64,000 nucleotides of DNA from the NCBI RefSeq assembly GCF_002160765.1, contig NZ_NFLF01000017.1, positions 1 to 64,000 of the forward strand, read 5' to 3'. The stretch's first letter is position 1; every line of letters begins with the position of its first letter. Origin of the DNA: Lachnoclostridium sp. An138 (GTDB taxonomy: Bacteria > Bacillota > Clostridia > Lachnospirales > Lachnospiraceae). The notes beneath the pieces were generated by a model. It did not search any database, was not told where the DNA came from, and saw nothing but the letters and a program-made list of their open reading frames with translations. Of this stretch, positions 7,766-16,555 are shown one piece after another. The position numbers and the translations under genes are program-made.

Positions 7766-8992
7766 CTACACCGCATTTCCCGCCGCATATGCCGTAGACC
7801 AGGCAATCTGCAGATTGAAACCTCCCGTCACCGCATCCAGATCCAGCACCTCTCCGATGAAATAAAGTCCTTTTACCAGCTTGGACTCCATCGTGGAGGG
7901 ATTGATCTCTTTCACCGATATGCCTCCCTTCGTAATGATCGCCTCCCGATAATCCCGAAGTCCCGTTATGGTCATCTCCAGATTTTTTATCAGATGTACG
8001 AAGTTCTGCCGTTCTTCTCTGGATATGTCGTGTACCTTTTTATCTGGAGTGATACCGGATAAAGCCACCATTACCGGGGTCAGCTTTGCCGGAAACAGGC
8101 CGGAAACCACATTTTTAAAGCTCTTGTTGGGATTTGCGTCAAAATCACGGAGAATCCGCTGGTCCAGCTGCTCTGGTGTCAGGGCGGGTTTCAAATCCAG
8201 AACCAGACGCAGCTCCTGCCGGGAAGCATAAGGCCCCACATAGCTGCTGGCAGTCAGAATCAGCGGGCCGCTGACGCCAAAATGGGTGAAGAGCATCTCT
8301 CCAAATTCTCGGAACACCTGTTTCTTTCCATTATAAATAGAAATCTCCACATTTTTCAGGGAGAGTCCCTGCAGTTCCTTTACAAACGCCTCCCGGATAT
8401 TGAAAGGCACCAGGGAAGGCAGGCAGTCTGTCACCTTATGTCCGGCCTCCTCCGCAAACCGGTATCCGTCCCCGGTGGAGCCTGTAGAAGGATAGGAAAG
8501 TCCGCCCGTGGCCACAATCACAGCATCCCCTTCTACAGTCTCTCCGTTCTCCAGAATCACTCCCTTCATCTGCCCTTCCCGGCAGATGAGTTCTTTTACA
8601 CCTGTATTCAGGTGAATTTTTACACCGGCTTTTTTCATGCTGCGGCGCAGGGTATCCAGCACATCTGCTGATTTGTCAGAAGCAGGAAATACCCTTTCTC
8701 CCCGCTCCACTTTCAGAGACAGCCCTTCTTCCTCAAAAAACTGCATGGCGTCCTGATTCGTAAACCCGTAAAATGCGCTGTACAGGAACCGGGAGTTCGT
8801 CCGCACGCTGTCAAAAAGGCTGTCCATTTCACAGGCATTCGTCAGGTTGCACCGTCCTTTTCCTGTAATATAAAGCTTCTTTCCCAGCTTCTCATTTTTC
8901 TCATATACATGAACCTCCTGTCCCCGCCTTGCGGCAAAGATGGAAGCCAGTATGCCGGCGGCTCCGCCGCCCACAATCAATACTCTGCTCAT
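7766..8992 (-). CDS. HI0933/YtfP-family FAD-dependent oxidoreductase
   Basis: The protein has 408 residues from the ATG at 8992, which has GGAGAG upstream. It begins with an FAD dinucleotide fold (VLIVGGGAAGILASIFAARRG), then the family signature KLYITGKGRCNLTNA, VIVATGGLSYPSTGSTGDGY in the middle and GLYFIGEVLDLDAVTGGFNLQIAWSTA at the C-terminus. Members are widespread flavoproteins with poorly known substrates; some are reported to reduce bacillithiol-like or NAD(P)H-linked compounds. Four 11-bp tandem repeats lie 47-90 bp upstream of the start and may be a regulator site. Confidence 0.85.
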   Translation of the reverse strand: MSRVLIVGGGAAGILASIFAARRGQEVHVYEKNEKLGKKLYITGKGRCNLTNACEMDSLFDSVRTNSRFLYSAFYGFTNQDAMQFFEEEGLSLKVERGERVFPASDKSADVLDTLRRSMKKAGVKIHLNTGVKELICREGQMKGVILENGETVEGDAVIVATGGLSYPSTGSTGDGYRFAEEAGHKVTDCLPSLVPFNIREAFVKELQGLSLKNVEISIYNGKKQVFREFGEMLFTHFGVSGPLILTASSYVGPYASRQELRLVLDLKPALTPEQLDQRILRDFDANPNKSFKNVVSGLFPAKLTPVMVALSGITPDKKVHDISREERQNFVHLIKNLEMTITGLRDYREAIITKGGISVKEINPSTMESKLVKGLYFIGEVLDLDAVTGGFNLQIAWSTAYAAGNAV

Positions 8993-9038
8993 CTGTAATC
9001 TCTCCTGCATATTCTGCTCCGCTGGTTCGTCCCGCAGA

Positions 9039-9082
9039 TTTCCTGTAAATTTTCTGTAGATTTCATGTAGATTTTCCGTAAA
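9039..9082. repeat. Four tandem 11-bp repeats upstream of the HI0933-type gene
   Basis: The units are TTTCCTGTAAA, TTTTCTGTAGA, TTTCATGTAGA and TTTTCCGTAAA, with no spacer. The exact 11-bp period puts each copy on the same face of the helix, as expected for a DNA-binding protein array such as OmpR-type regulator sites. Confidence 0.65.
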
Positions 9083-9183
9083 TTCCCCGGAGCTTTTGTC
9101 TTATCGACAGTGTACCATATTCCGGCTATACCGGCAATCGTATTCCGCCATTCCAGCTTTCCATTCCTGTTTTCCTGAACTGC

Positions 9184-9211
9184 TTGTACATTGGCGTATC
9201 TGTGATAAAAT
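9184..9211 (+). promoter_or_regulatory. Sigma-A-type promoter of the DUF362 gene
   Basis: TTGTAC and TAAAAT are separated by 16 bp, about 40 bp upstream of the ATG at 9251. A GGGGGAG ribosome site follows before the start. Confidence 0.5.
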
Positions 9212-9250
9212 AAGCATATAGAAATTTCGAAAACAAGGGGGAGCCGGTTC

Positions 9251-10384
9251 ATGAATAAAAATGATATTTTCATCATACACGGAACAGATTACAAGGATAT
9301 GACTATCCGCCTTCTTCATGAGGCAGGACTGGCGGAAGAAATCGGAGATCGGGAAAAGCATATTGCGCTGAAGCCCAACCTTCTGGGAACCATGCGCCCT
9401 GAGGACGGAGCAACCACCCATCCGGAGCTGGTCTGCGGAGTCATAGAATATCTTCAGTTTCATGGTTTCCGGCATCTTTCCATCATGGAAAGTTCCTGGG
9501 TGGGAGAACGGACTTCCCGCTCCTTTGCCGCCCTGGGATACACGGATATTTCAGAGAAATACGGCGTTCCCCTGATTGATCTGCAGAAGGATGAAGCCGT
9601 CTCCTGTAACACGGCAGGGATGGAACTCCATGTCTGCCGGAAAGCGCTGGAAACAGATTTTCTGATCAATATGCCTGTGGTCAAAGGGCACTGCCAGACG
9701 CTTGTTACCTGTGCGCTGAAGAACAACAAAGGGCTGATTCCCAACTCTGAGAAGCGCCGTTTTCATACCATGGGGCTTCTCAAGCCTATCGCTCATCTGA
9801 GTACAGTTGTCCGGAATGACTTTATTCTGGTGGACAATATCTGCGGAGATCTGGATTTTGAAGAGGGTGGAAATCCTGTATACATGAATCGAATCTGGGC
9901 CGCGAAGGACCCTGTACTCTGCGACGCTTTTGTCTGTGACTGTCTCGGGATTCCCGTGGATGAGGTCTCCTATATCCGAATGGCGGAGCGGCTGGGAACC
10001 GGCTGCGCGGATACCTCAAAAGCTCATCTGGTCTTTCTGAATGAAAGCACAGATACAGAATATGTGGAAATCACAGGCCGCAGAAATTCCTCCCCTCTTC
10101 CCCGCCGGGTGCAGAAGCTGGCCGGATATACCGCTCCAAAGGACTCCTGCTCCGCCTGCTACGGCTCCCTGATTCATGCTCTGAACCGGCTGAACGAGGG
10201 AGGAAAGCTCCGTCCGGGGCTGCCGCCCGTCTGCATTGGCCAGGGCTATCAGGGACAGGCCGGAGAAATTGGGGTGGGAACCTGCACCTCCTGTTTTTCC
10301 AAATCTCTGAAAGGCTGCCCGCCCAAAGCCATCGACATCGTAACCTTTCTGGAAGAAAACTGGATTCAAAAACGAAAGAACTGA
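9251..10384 (+). CDS. DUF362 protein
   Basis: The 377-residue protein matches the DUF362 layout: KPNLLGTMRPEDGATTHPELV near the start, MESSWVGERTSRSF, INMPVVKGHCQTLVTCALKNNKG in the middle and MNRIWAAKDPVLCDAF before the C-terminus. The C-terminal part has several cysteines (CSACYG, then GTCTSCFSKSLKGCPP), which could hold an iron-sulfur cluster although no classic ferredoxin CxxCxxC run is present. DUF362 proteins are often next to redox genes in anaerobes and are not biochemically defined. It stands alone, with its own promoter and a downstream terminator. Confidence 0.75.
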   Translation: MNKNDIFIIHGTDYKDMTIRLLHEAGLAEEIGDREKHIALKPNLLGTMRPEDGATTHPELVCGVIEYLQFHGFRHLSIMESSWVGERTSRSFAALGYTDISEKYGVPLIDLQKDEAVSCNTAGMELHVCRKALETDFLINMPVVKGHCQTLVTCALKNNKGLIPNSEKRRFHTMGLLKPIAHLSTVVRNDFILVDNICGDLDFEEGGNPVYMNRIWAAKDPVLCDAFVCDCLGIPVDEVSYIRMAERLGTGCADTSKAHLVFLNESTDTEYVEITGRRNSSPLPRRVQKLAGYTAPKDSCSACYGSLIHALNRLNEGGKLRPGLPPVCIGQGYQGQAGEIGVGTCTSCFSKSLKGCPPKAIDIVTFLEENWIQKRKN

Positions 10385-10511
10385 AGGAAGCCCCGTTCGC
10401 CCTCCCGGCCGGTAAAGGAATATTACGGTTCCTGCCATTTCTCAAACGAGCTGCCGGGCAAATGCCATGGTAAGTTTCTTTGAGTTACCAACTGATATAT
10501 TGCGGGATCAA

Positions 10512-10543
10512 AAGACGGCACAGCGTAACCGCCATGCCGTCTT
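10512..10543. terminator. Bidirectional terminator between DUF362 and oadA
   Basis: AAGACGGCA and TGCCGTCTT form a 9-bp stem. On the plus strand it is followed by CTTTCTT; on the minus strand by CTTTT. A second small hairpin, ACTGTTTTTTGCGAAAAACAGT, follows at once. It serves the convergent genes on both sides. Confidence 0.75.
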
Positions 10544-10633
10544 CTTTCTTACTGTTTTTTGCGAAAAACAGTCTGTTTTTAAATTTCAGCAGAAAATACT
10601 GCTTTCCTGTCACTTGCAGCTGCGTCAGGCCAA

Positions 10634-12040
10634 TTATACCGGATATGCGCCGTTCTTCGTATCTGCCTCTGTCACATCTACCTTTTTCTCCTGCGCGTCT
10701 CTGTATTTGAAGAAATCTGTCGCCACCTGCGGGAACAGAGCGTAGGTCAGAACATCCTCGTCCTGTTCCTTGTACTGCGCCATCTCCTTTTCCAGAGTAT
10801 CCAGCTCGTTGGGTACCAGATCTGCCGGACGGCAGGTAATCACCTCCGCGTCTCCGATACACTTCTTCTGCACCTCCGGATTGAAGGGCTTTACGGTCTT
10901 TCCGTATTTTCCGGAAAGCAGGTCCTTGGATTCCTTGGTTACCATCTTGTACCGTTCGCCGGCTACCACGTTCATTACTGCCTGTGTTCCGACGATCTGA
11001 GAAGACGGAGTTACCAGCGGGCACTCACCGAAGTCCTTACGCACACGCGGAACCTCTTCCAGCACCTCGTAGTATTTGTCTTCCGCTCCCAGCTCTTTAA
11101 GCTGAGAAGTCAGGTTGGACAGCATGCCGCCCGGCACCTGATACAGCAGCGTCTTGATATTGACTCCCAGGTTCTTGGGGTTCAGCAGGCCGCTGTCCAG
11201 AGCCTCGTCGCGGATCGGGCGGAAGTAATCGGCGATCTCAGCCAGAAGCTTCTGATCATAACCGGTGTCATAGGGTGTTCCCCGGAAGGTCTCTACCATA
11301 ACCTCTGTAGCCGGCTGGGAGGTTCCCAGAGCGAACGGAGACATGGCACAGTCAATCACGTCTACGCCTGCTTCTACGGCCTTCAGATAGGTCATGGAAG
11401 CTACGCCGGATGTATAATGGGTATGGAGCTGAATCGGGATATGAACAGTCTCTTTCAGGGCCTTCACAAGCTCTGTTGCCTTATAGGGCAGTAGAAGGCC
11501 GGCCATGTCCTTGATACAGATGGAATTTGCTCCCATCTCTTCAATCTCTTTTGCAATATTGGTCCAGTATTCCAGGGTATAGGCGTCACCCAAGGTATAG
11601 GAAAGCGCTACCTGCGCATGGCCGCCTTCCTTGTTTGTCGCCTTTACAGCAGTCTGAAGATTTCTCATATCATTCAGACAGTCAAAGATACGGATAATAT
11701 CGATACCGTTTGCGATAGACTTCTGTACAAAATACTCTACCACGTCATCGCCATAGGGACGGTAGCCCAGGATGTTCTGTCCGCGGAACAGCATCTGCAG
11801 CGGAGTGTTCTTCGCTTTCGCTTTAATTTTACGCAGTCTCTCCCAGGGGTCCTCGTGCATGAAACGGAGGGATGCGTCGAAGGTTGCTCCTCCCCAGCAC
11901 TCCAGGGAATGATAGCCTACCTGATCCAGCTTCTCCACAATGGGAAGCATCTGTTCTGTCGTCATACGTGTCGCAATCAGAGACTGATGGGCGTCACGCA
12001 GTATGGTCTCGGTAATCTGTACCGGTTTTATCTCAGACAT
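10634..12040 (-). CDS. oadA: Oxaloacetate decarboxylase/pyruvate carboxylase-type carboxyltransferase subunit
   Basis: The 468-residue protein starts with the carboxyltransferase signature ETILRDAHQSLIATRM, then LECWGGATFDASLRF, the lysine region SICIKDMAGLLLPY and the metal ligands in PIQLHTHYTSG. It lacks the C-terminal biotinyl domain that many OadA proteins carry; the separate biotin protein encoded at 13287-13727 would supply it. It should transfer a carboxyl group between oxaloacetate/pyruvate and biotin on the inner face of the membrane. The start follows GAGGAGG. It is the last gene of a five-gene operon. Confidence 0.9.
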   Translation of the reverse strand: MSEIKPVQITETILRDAHQSLIATRMTTEQMLPIVEKLDQVGYHSLECWGGATFDASLRFMHEDPWERLRKIKAKAKNTPLQMLFRGQNILGYRPYGDDVVEYFVQKSIANGIDIIRIFDCLNDMRNLQTAVKATNKEGGHAQVALSYTLGDAYTLEYWTNIAKEIEEMGANSICIKDMAGLLLPYKATELVKALKETVHIPIQLHTHYTSGVASMTYLKAVEAGVDVIDCAMSPFALGTSQPATEVMVETFRGTPYDTGYDQKLLAEIADYFRPIRDEALDSGLLNPKNLGVNIKTLLYQVPGGMLSNLTSQLKELGAEDKYYEVLEEVPRVRKDFGECPLVTPSSQIVGTQAVMNVVAGERYKMVTKESKDLLSGKYGKTVKPFNPEVQKKCIGDAEVITCRPADLVPNELDTLEKEMAQYKEQDEDVLTYALFPQVATDFFKYRDAQEKKVDVTEADTKNGAYPV

Positions 12041-12099
12041 TTTTTAACCTCCTCGTTAAAATCTTCTATATTGCTCGCGCTCATTTTTCTGCTGTCCGC

Positions 12100-13251
12100 T
12101 TACATGACTCCGAAAATAGCCATAAAGGTTCCGGCTGCCACAGCCGTACCGATAACGCCTGCCACATTCGGGCCCATGGCATGCATCAGCAGGAAGTTGG
12201 TCGGATCAGCTTCCGCGCCTACCTTCTGGGATACACGGGCCGCCATCGGAACCGCGGATACACCGGCAGAACCAATCAGCGGATTTACCTTGCCCTTCGT
12301 CAGCAGACACATGAGCTTTCCAAGCAGTACGCCCGCCGCGGTACCGAACGCAAAGGCGATCAGACCGAGAGCCACGATTTTCAGTGTATCAGCAGTCAGG
12401 AAAGCTTCCGCGCTGGCTGTAGCGCCTACAGAAGTTCCCAGCAGAATCACCACGATGTACATCATTGCGTTGGACGCTGTCTCTGTAAGCTGCTTTACCA
12501 CTCCGGACTCTTTGAACAGGTTGCCCAGCATCAGAGCTCCTACCAGGGGAGCAGTTGTCGGCAGAATCAGGCAGACAACGATGGTAACGATGATCGGGAA
12601 CAGAATCTTCTCCAGTTTAGATACGGGACGAAGCTGCTCCATCTTGATCTTACGCTCTTTTTCCGTGGTCAGCAGGCGCATGATCGGCGGCTGAATAATC
12701 GGAACGAGAGCCATATAGGAGTAAGCGGCTACCGCGATAGGTCCAAGCAGAGCCGTCTGCTCCAGCTTTCCGGCCAGAAAGATGGAAGTAGGACCGTCAG
12801 CTCCTCCGATGATGGAGATGGCTGCCGCCGCCTTGTCGGAAAAGCCCATCAGCATGGCGCCCAGATATGCCACAAAGATACCGAACTGAGCCGCCGCTCC
12901 GAGAAGGAAGCTCTTCGGATTCGCAATCAGGGGGCCGAAATCAGTCATGGCTCCTACGCCCATGAAAATCAGGGACGGCAGGATAGACCACTCGTCCAGC
13001 ACGTAGAAGTAATAAAGAAGGCCGCCGACACCATTCGAGGTCTCCTCCGGACTTGCGATAATGTCCGGATAAATATTTACGAGAAGCATACCAAAAGCGA
13101 TCGGAACCAGAAGAAGCGGTTCATAATCCTTTTTGATAGCAAGATACAGAAACACACATGCAACAAGGATCATGATAAAGTTGCCCCAGGTCAGATTGAA
13201 AAAGGCCGTCTGATGCACGAGGTTTCCAAGGGTTTCAAATATATATTCCAT
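12100..13251 (-). CDS. oadB: Na+-translocating decarboxylase beta subunit
   Basis: The 383-residue polytopic membrane protein has the family landmarks [40 protein letters not shown] and [20 protein letters not shown], and it ends with [20 protein letters not shown]. It decarboxylates carboxybiotin and couples this to Na+ export. A GGAGG ribosome site precedes the ATG. Its length is normal for OadB/MmdB/GcdB. It lies between oadA and the biotin protein gene on the same transcript. Confidence 0.95.
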   Translation of the reverse strand: MEYIFETLGNLVHQTAFFNLTWGNFIMILVACVFLYLAIKKDYEPLLLVPIAFGMLLVNIYPDIIASPEETSNGVGGLLYYFYVLDEWSILPSLIFMGVGAMTDFGPLIANPKSFLLGAAAQFGIFVAYLGAMLMGFSDKAAAAISIIGGADGPTSIFLAGKLEQTALLGPIAVAAYSYMALVPIIQPPIMRLLTTEKERKIKMEQLRPVSKLEKILFPIIVTIVVCLILPTTAPLVGALMLGNLFKESGVVKQLTETASNAMMYIVVILLGTSVGATASAEAFLTADTLKIVALGLIAFAFGTAAGVLLGKLMCLLTKGKVNPLIGSAGVSAVPMAARVSQKVGAEADPTNFLLMHAMGPNVAGVIGTAVAAGTFMAIFGVM

Positions 13252-13286
13252 GTCTTAACCTCCGTTGAAATTCACGTTCTGTCTTA

Positions 13287-13727
13287 TTAGTTCAGAGACG
13301 CTAATAAATCACCGGACTCGACTGCCTGACCTACGCTTACATTAATGCTTGCTACTGTTCCGGCCTCAGGAGCCACAATCGGGATCTCCATCTTCATGGC
13401 CTCCAGAACGACGATACTGTCGCCCGGGTTCACAGCCTGGCCTACCGAAGCTTCTACCTTTACAACCTTGCCCGGTACGGAAGCTTTTACTTCAATGCCT
13501 CCTGCGGCTGCCACAGGTGCAGGCGCGGGCGCTGCTGCAGGTGCCGGTGCTGCCGCGGGTGCAGGTGCGGGTGCTGCCGCGGGTGCAGGTGCAGGCGCGG
13601 GCGCTGCGGGAGCGGGAGCGGGTGCTGCCACAGGAGCCGGCGCAGGAATATAAGCTGCGCCGCCAGCTTTCTCTTCTACGGTTACGTCATATGCTACACC
13701 ATTTACGGTTATTGTATAATTTTTCAT
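13287..13727 (-). CDS. Biotin carboxyl carrier subunit with Ala/Pro linker
   Basis: The protein has 146 residues. A short N-terminal beta region (MKNYTITVNGVAYDVTVEEK) is followed by an Ala/Pro linker at about residues 28-75, built from repeated AP and APAPA units. The C-terminal biotinyl domain carries EAMKMEIP, whose Lys is the biotin site. The flexible linker is typical of MmdC/GcdC and lets biotin swing between carboxyltransferases and the membrane pump. A GGAGG ribosome site precedes the ATG. Its place between the beta and delta genes fits the complex. Confidence 0.92.
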   Translation of the reverse strand: MKNYTITVNGVAYDVTVEEKAGGAAYIPAPAPVAAPAPAPAAPAPAPAPAAAPAPAPAAAPAPAAAPAPAPVAAAGGIEVKASVPGKVVKVEASVGQAVNPGDSIVVLEAMKMEIPIVAPEAGTVASINVSVGQAVESGDLLASLN

Positions 13728-13760
13728 CTCTATGATTCCTCCTGAACATAAAATCCTTTA

Positions 13761-14600
13761 TTATGATTTTTTCCATTTGTTTCCGCTTCTGCGTCTGATG
13801 GAACGCACAACGAAGCCGTCTGAAGATGTTCCCATAGCTGCAGCCACAGCCGCCGTAATCACAGCCACGAGCTGCCTGTCTTCTGCCGGAGCAGGCACAG
13901 GAGCCGCCGGTACAGGTGCCGGTGCCGCAGGAGCGGATACCGGTGCAGGCTCCGCAGCTTTCTCTTCTCCGCTCTTTTTGCTCTTTCCTGCCTTCTCCTC
14001 CGCCATATGGATGTATTTGAAGCAGGAGATCAGGAAGCAGAGAATAATCAGGACCACAAAGACAGAGCCCATACCGATCAGGGTATTCAGCGCCGCCTTC
14101 TCGGCAATCTCTCCCGTACTGTAAACCGGGTCCAGCGTCACGGTCGTAACCACATTGTCTGAATTATACTCCAGACTCATCCGCATATCATGGTCTTCAA
14201 ACTCATAAACAGTGGAATATGTTATGTTCCCATCAGAATCCTCTGTGGCGCCTTCGTATTCCTTCACGCCTACATAAGCGCCCAAATCATCCAGATTGTC
14301 CAGATAAGATGTCAGCATGCTTACATAGGCGTCTGCCGTAAAATCAAATTTCTGTCCGGTTCCGCCGATATAAGGATAGAGCTCTACCTGCTGCTCGAAA
14401 TCATCATAATGAGATTCCAGATTTTCCAGCTCTGCCTCCAGCGCAGCCGTGTCCGTATTCACCAGCGTCAGCACATACTGATCGGATCTCGCCTGATAGT
14501 CTGCCTCGTTTTCAACATGAACTCGGGAAGAGCAGCCTGTCAGCACAAGAATACCGGTCAGAAGCAGCAGAGCCGGCAGTTTTTTCAAGTTTCTTTTCAT
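13761..14600 (-). CDS. OadG-family (delta/gamma) lipoprotein subunit
   Basis: The 279-residue protein has a lipoprotein signal (LLLLTGILVLTGCSSR, Cys near residue 23), an outer domain of about 150 residues with DUF-like helices, a single membrane segment (about residues 185-205, SVFVVLIILCFLISCFKYI) and a cytosolic Ala/Pro-rich tail with KKSGEEKAAEPAP. The membrane segment and tail match the OadG/MmdD assembly subunit. The large extracytoplasmic lipoprotein domain is an extension that classic 80-residue OadG proteins lack. GGAGG precedes the start. Confidence 0.8.
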   Translation of the reverse strand: MKRNLKKLPALLLLTGILVLTGCSSRVHVENEADYQARSDQYVLTLVNTDTAALEAELENLESHYDDFEQQVELYPYIGGTGQKFDFTADAYVSMLTSYLDNLDDLGAYVGVKEYEGATEDSDGNITYSTVYEFEDHDMRMSLEYNSDNVVTTVTLDPVYSTGEIAEKAALNTLIGMGSVFVVLIILCFLISCFKYIHMAEEKAGKSKKSGEEKAAEPAPVSAPAAPAPVPAAPVPAPAEDRQLVAVITAAVAAAMGTSSDGFVVRSIRRRSGNKWKKS

Positions 14601-14615
14601 AATGTCTCACCCCTC

Positions 14616-16010
14616 CTAGACAGTTCCATGCTTTTTGTCCGGACGGCTCTCTCTCTTGGTAAACAGCATCTCAAACGCGCCGATCACCTGCTTTCTTGTG
14701 TCAGCAGCGTCAATCACCGCGTCCACATAGCCCCGTCTCGCAGCAGCTTCCACACTGTCCTGAAGAGCAGCATACTCTTTTGCTTTCTCGTTCTGCGTTT
14801 CAGCATCCGCGTCCGCATACATAACCTTGACAGCCATCTTTGCGTCCATCATGCCGATCTTCGCGTTCTTCCACGCGAATACCAGATCCGCTCCGATTCC
14901 CTTGCTGTTCATAGCCACATAGGCGCTTCCGAACGCCTCGCCGGCAATCACATTCACCTTGGGAACAGTCGCGTTCGCAAACGCGTAAGTAAGCCGGGCT
15001 GCCGCCTTCGCCAGATTGCGCTCGGAGCACAGGGAAGCCTTGTAGCCCGTTACATTTGTAATGGTAAGAACCGGAATATTGAACGCGTCGCAGAAATTCA
15101 CAAAGTCAGCAGCCTTCTGGGCTCCTCTGGCGGTAAGTTCTTTCTCCCCATTGGCCACAGCGCCCACAGTCATGCCGTTCAGACGGATAAAGCCAGTGAC
15201 CATATCCTTCGCATAGGCCGCCTTTGTCTCAAAAAACGCATTTCCATCAGAAATGCTGGAAAGTATGTAAGGAGCGGAATACTGTACGCTGTCCAGATCC
15301 GCGCATACGCGGTTCAGATCATCTGTGCACTCCTCATAGGAAGCGTCATCTTCGTTGTTTGCCGGAAGCCAGGTTATAAGACGGCGGATCTGCGCCAGAA
15401 TATCGCTCTCGCTTCCGATCATGTCTACAGTGCCTGCCTCCTCAGCCTGGAACTTCGCGGAGGAGCTGTCACATTTCTCCTTTCTGTTCCCGGCAATCGC
15501 ATTGGGAGAATTCACAAAGAGCTTCGCGTCTTTCTCCTCCATAAAAGTAAAATCAGAAAGTCCCGGAACGACTGCAAGTCCGCCGCCGCAGGTTCCAAAA
15601 ACCGCGGTGATCTGCGGCACCACGCCGGACGCAAGGGTCTGCTGGAGATAGAGCTCTCCAAAGCCGTTCAGCGCGTCCACGCCTTCCTGAAGACGGATAC
15701 CCGCGCAGTCAATCAGACCAATCACCGGCGCTCCCATCTTACAGGCCATCTCATACAGACGCACAATCTTCTTTGCATGCATCTCGCCAAGGGTTCCGTT
15801 CAGTACGGAGGCGTCCTGGCTGTACACATAAACCAGATTTCCATCGATCACTCCGTAGCCGGTGATAACGCCGTCCGAAGGAGTGTCGGTTTCTTGCAGA
15901 TTAAAGTCCGTGTTTCTGGCTGTCACCTGACCGCCGATTTCCACAAAACTGTTCCCGTCAAGCAGCTCTGCAATTCTTCTGCCTGCCGGGCTTAGTGCTG
16001 TACCACTCAT
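14616..16010 (-). CDS. Acyl-CoA carboxyltransferase (methylmalonyl-/glutaconyl-CoA decarboxylase alpha type)
   Basis: The 464-residue protein has the crotonase-like fold of the biotin-dependent acyl-CoA carboxyltransferases: GYGVIDGNLVYVYSQDASVLNGTLGEMHAKKI, GLIDCAGIRLQEGVDALNGFGELY, VFGTCGGGLAVVPGLSDF in the N-domain, and VNVIAGEAFGSAYVAMNSKGIGADLVFAWKNAKIGMMD in the C-domain. It is about 45 residues shorter than usual MmdA/PccB proteins. It starts the operon with a biotin carrier, Na+ pump and OadA. The acyl-CoA substrate (methylmalonyl-CoA is the usual one) cannot be settled from sequence. The ribosome site is GGAGGG. Confidence 0.85.
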   Translation of the reverse strand: MSGTALSPAGRRIAELLDGNSFVEIGGQVTARNTDFNLQETDTPSDGVITGYGVIDGNLVYVYSQDASVLNGTLGEMHAKKIVRLYEMACKMGAPVIGLIDCAGIRLQEGVDALNGFGELYLQQTLASGVVPQITAVFGTCGGGLAVVPGLSDFTFMEEKDAKLFVNSPNAIAGNRKEKCDSSSAKFQAEEAGTVDMIGSESDILAQIRRLITWLPANNEDDASYEECTDDLNRVCADLDSVQYSAPYILSSISDGNAFFETKAAYAKDMVTGFIRLNGMTVGAVANGEKELTARGAQKAADFVNFCDAFNIPVLTITNVTGYKASLCSERNLAKAAARLTYAFANATVPKVNVIAGEAFGSAYVAMNSKGIGADLVFAWKNAKIGMMDAKMAVKVMYADADAETQNEKAKEYAALQDSVEAAARRGYVDAVIDAADTRKQVIGAFEMLFTKRESRPDKKHGTV

Positions 16011-16094
16011 TTTCAGCCCTCCATATATTTTTGTTTAAATTAAAACCAAATCACATCAGATACCATTTTAGCAACATTTGCGCAATGAATCAAG

Positions 16095-16508
16095 TCAATT
16101 TTCTTTTCGAATATACTCTTTATAACAGAATTCGATAATGTCCTTACGGGTTACAATTCCGATAAAAATTCCCTTGTCATCTATCACCGGAACGAAGTTC
16201 TGGTTCATGGCCTTGGTCACCAGATCCTCCATATTAGAATCAATGGAAATCGGCTCAAACCGCATCCTCCTGCGCACAGACTGGATCGGCACATCCTCTG
16301 CCATTTTCAAGTCCAGCAGAAACTTGTTCTTCAGCGACCACAGAAAATCTCCTTCCGTAATCGTTCCTATGTATTTCCCTTCCCGGTTAATCATGGGAAT
16401 TGCGGTAAAACCGCTGCGTTCCAGCTTTTCCAGTCCCTGCCGGAGCGAGCAGTCGTCATATACATAGGCAAGATCTCCTTTTGGCTTCAGAAAAAACAAA
16501 ACGTTCAT
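16095..16508 (-). CDS. Tandem CBS-domain protein
   Basis: The protein has 137 residues built only from two CBS repeats: DDCSLRQGLEKLERSGFTAIPMINREGKYIGTITEGDF, and IDSNMEDLVTKAMNQNFVPVIDDKGIFIGIVTRKDI. Such proteins bind adenosyl ligands and act as regulators; the partner is unknown. GGAGG lies about 13 nt before the ATG. It is followed on the same strand by the Na+-decarboxylase operon and preceded by the cardiolipin synthase gene. Confidence 0.85.
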   Translation of the reverse strand: MNVLFFLKPKGDLAYVYDDCSLRQGLEKLERSGFTAIPMINREGKYIGTITEGDFLWSLKNKFLLDLKMAEDVPIQSVRRRMRFEPISIDSNMEDLVTKAMNQNFVPVIDDKGIFIGIVTRKDIIEFCYKEYIRKEN

Positions 16509-16555
16509 AATTAAAATTCATTCCTCCAATACATATATTTGCTTATATGGCAGCG

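Noticed and set aside
13500-13650. Repeat array or CRISPR-like pattern
   Set aside because: The repeats encode the Ala/Pro linker of the biotin carrier; no spacers or direct repeats of CRISPR length are present.
14190-15995. 601-codon plus-strand open frame
   Set aside because: It lies antisense to the acyl-CoA carboxyltransferase and OadG genes and shows no family motif; it is an effect of GC-rich codon use.
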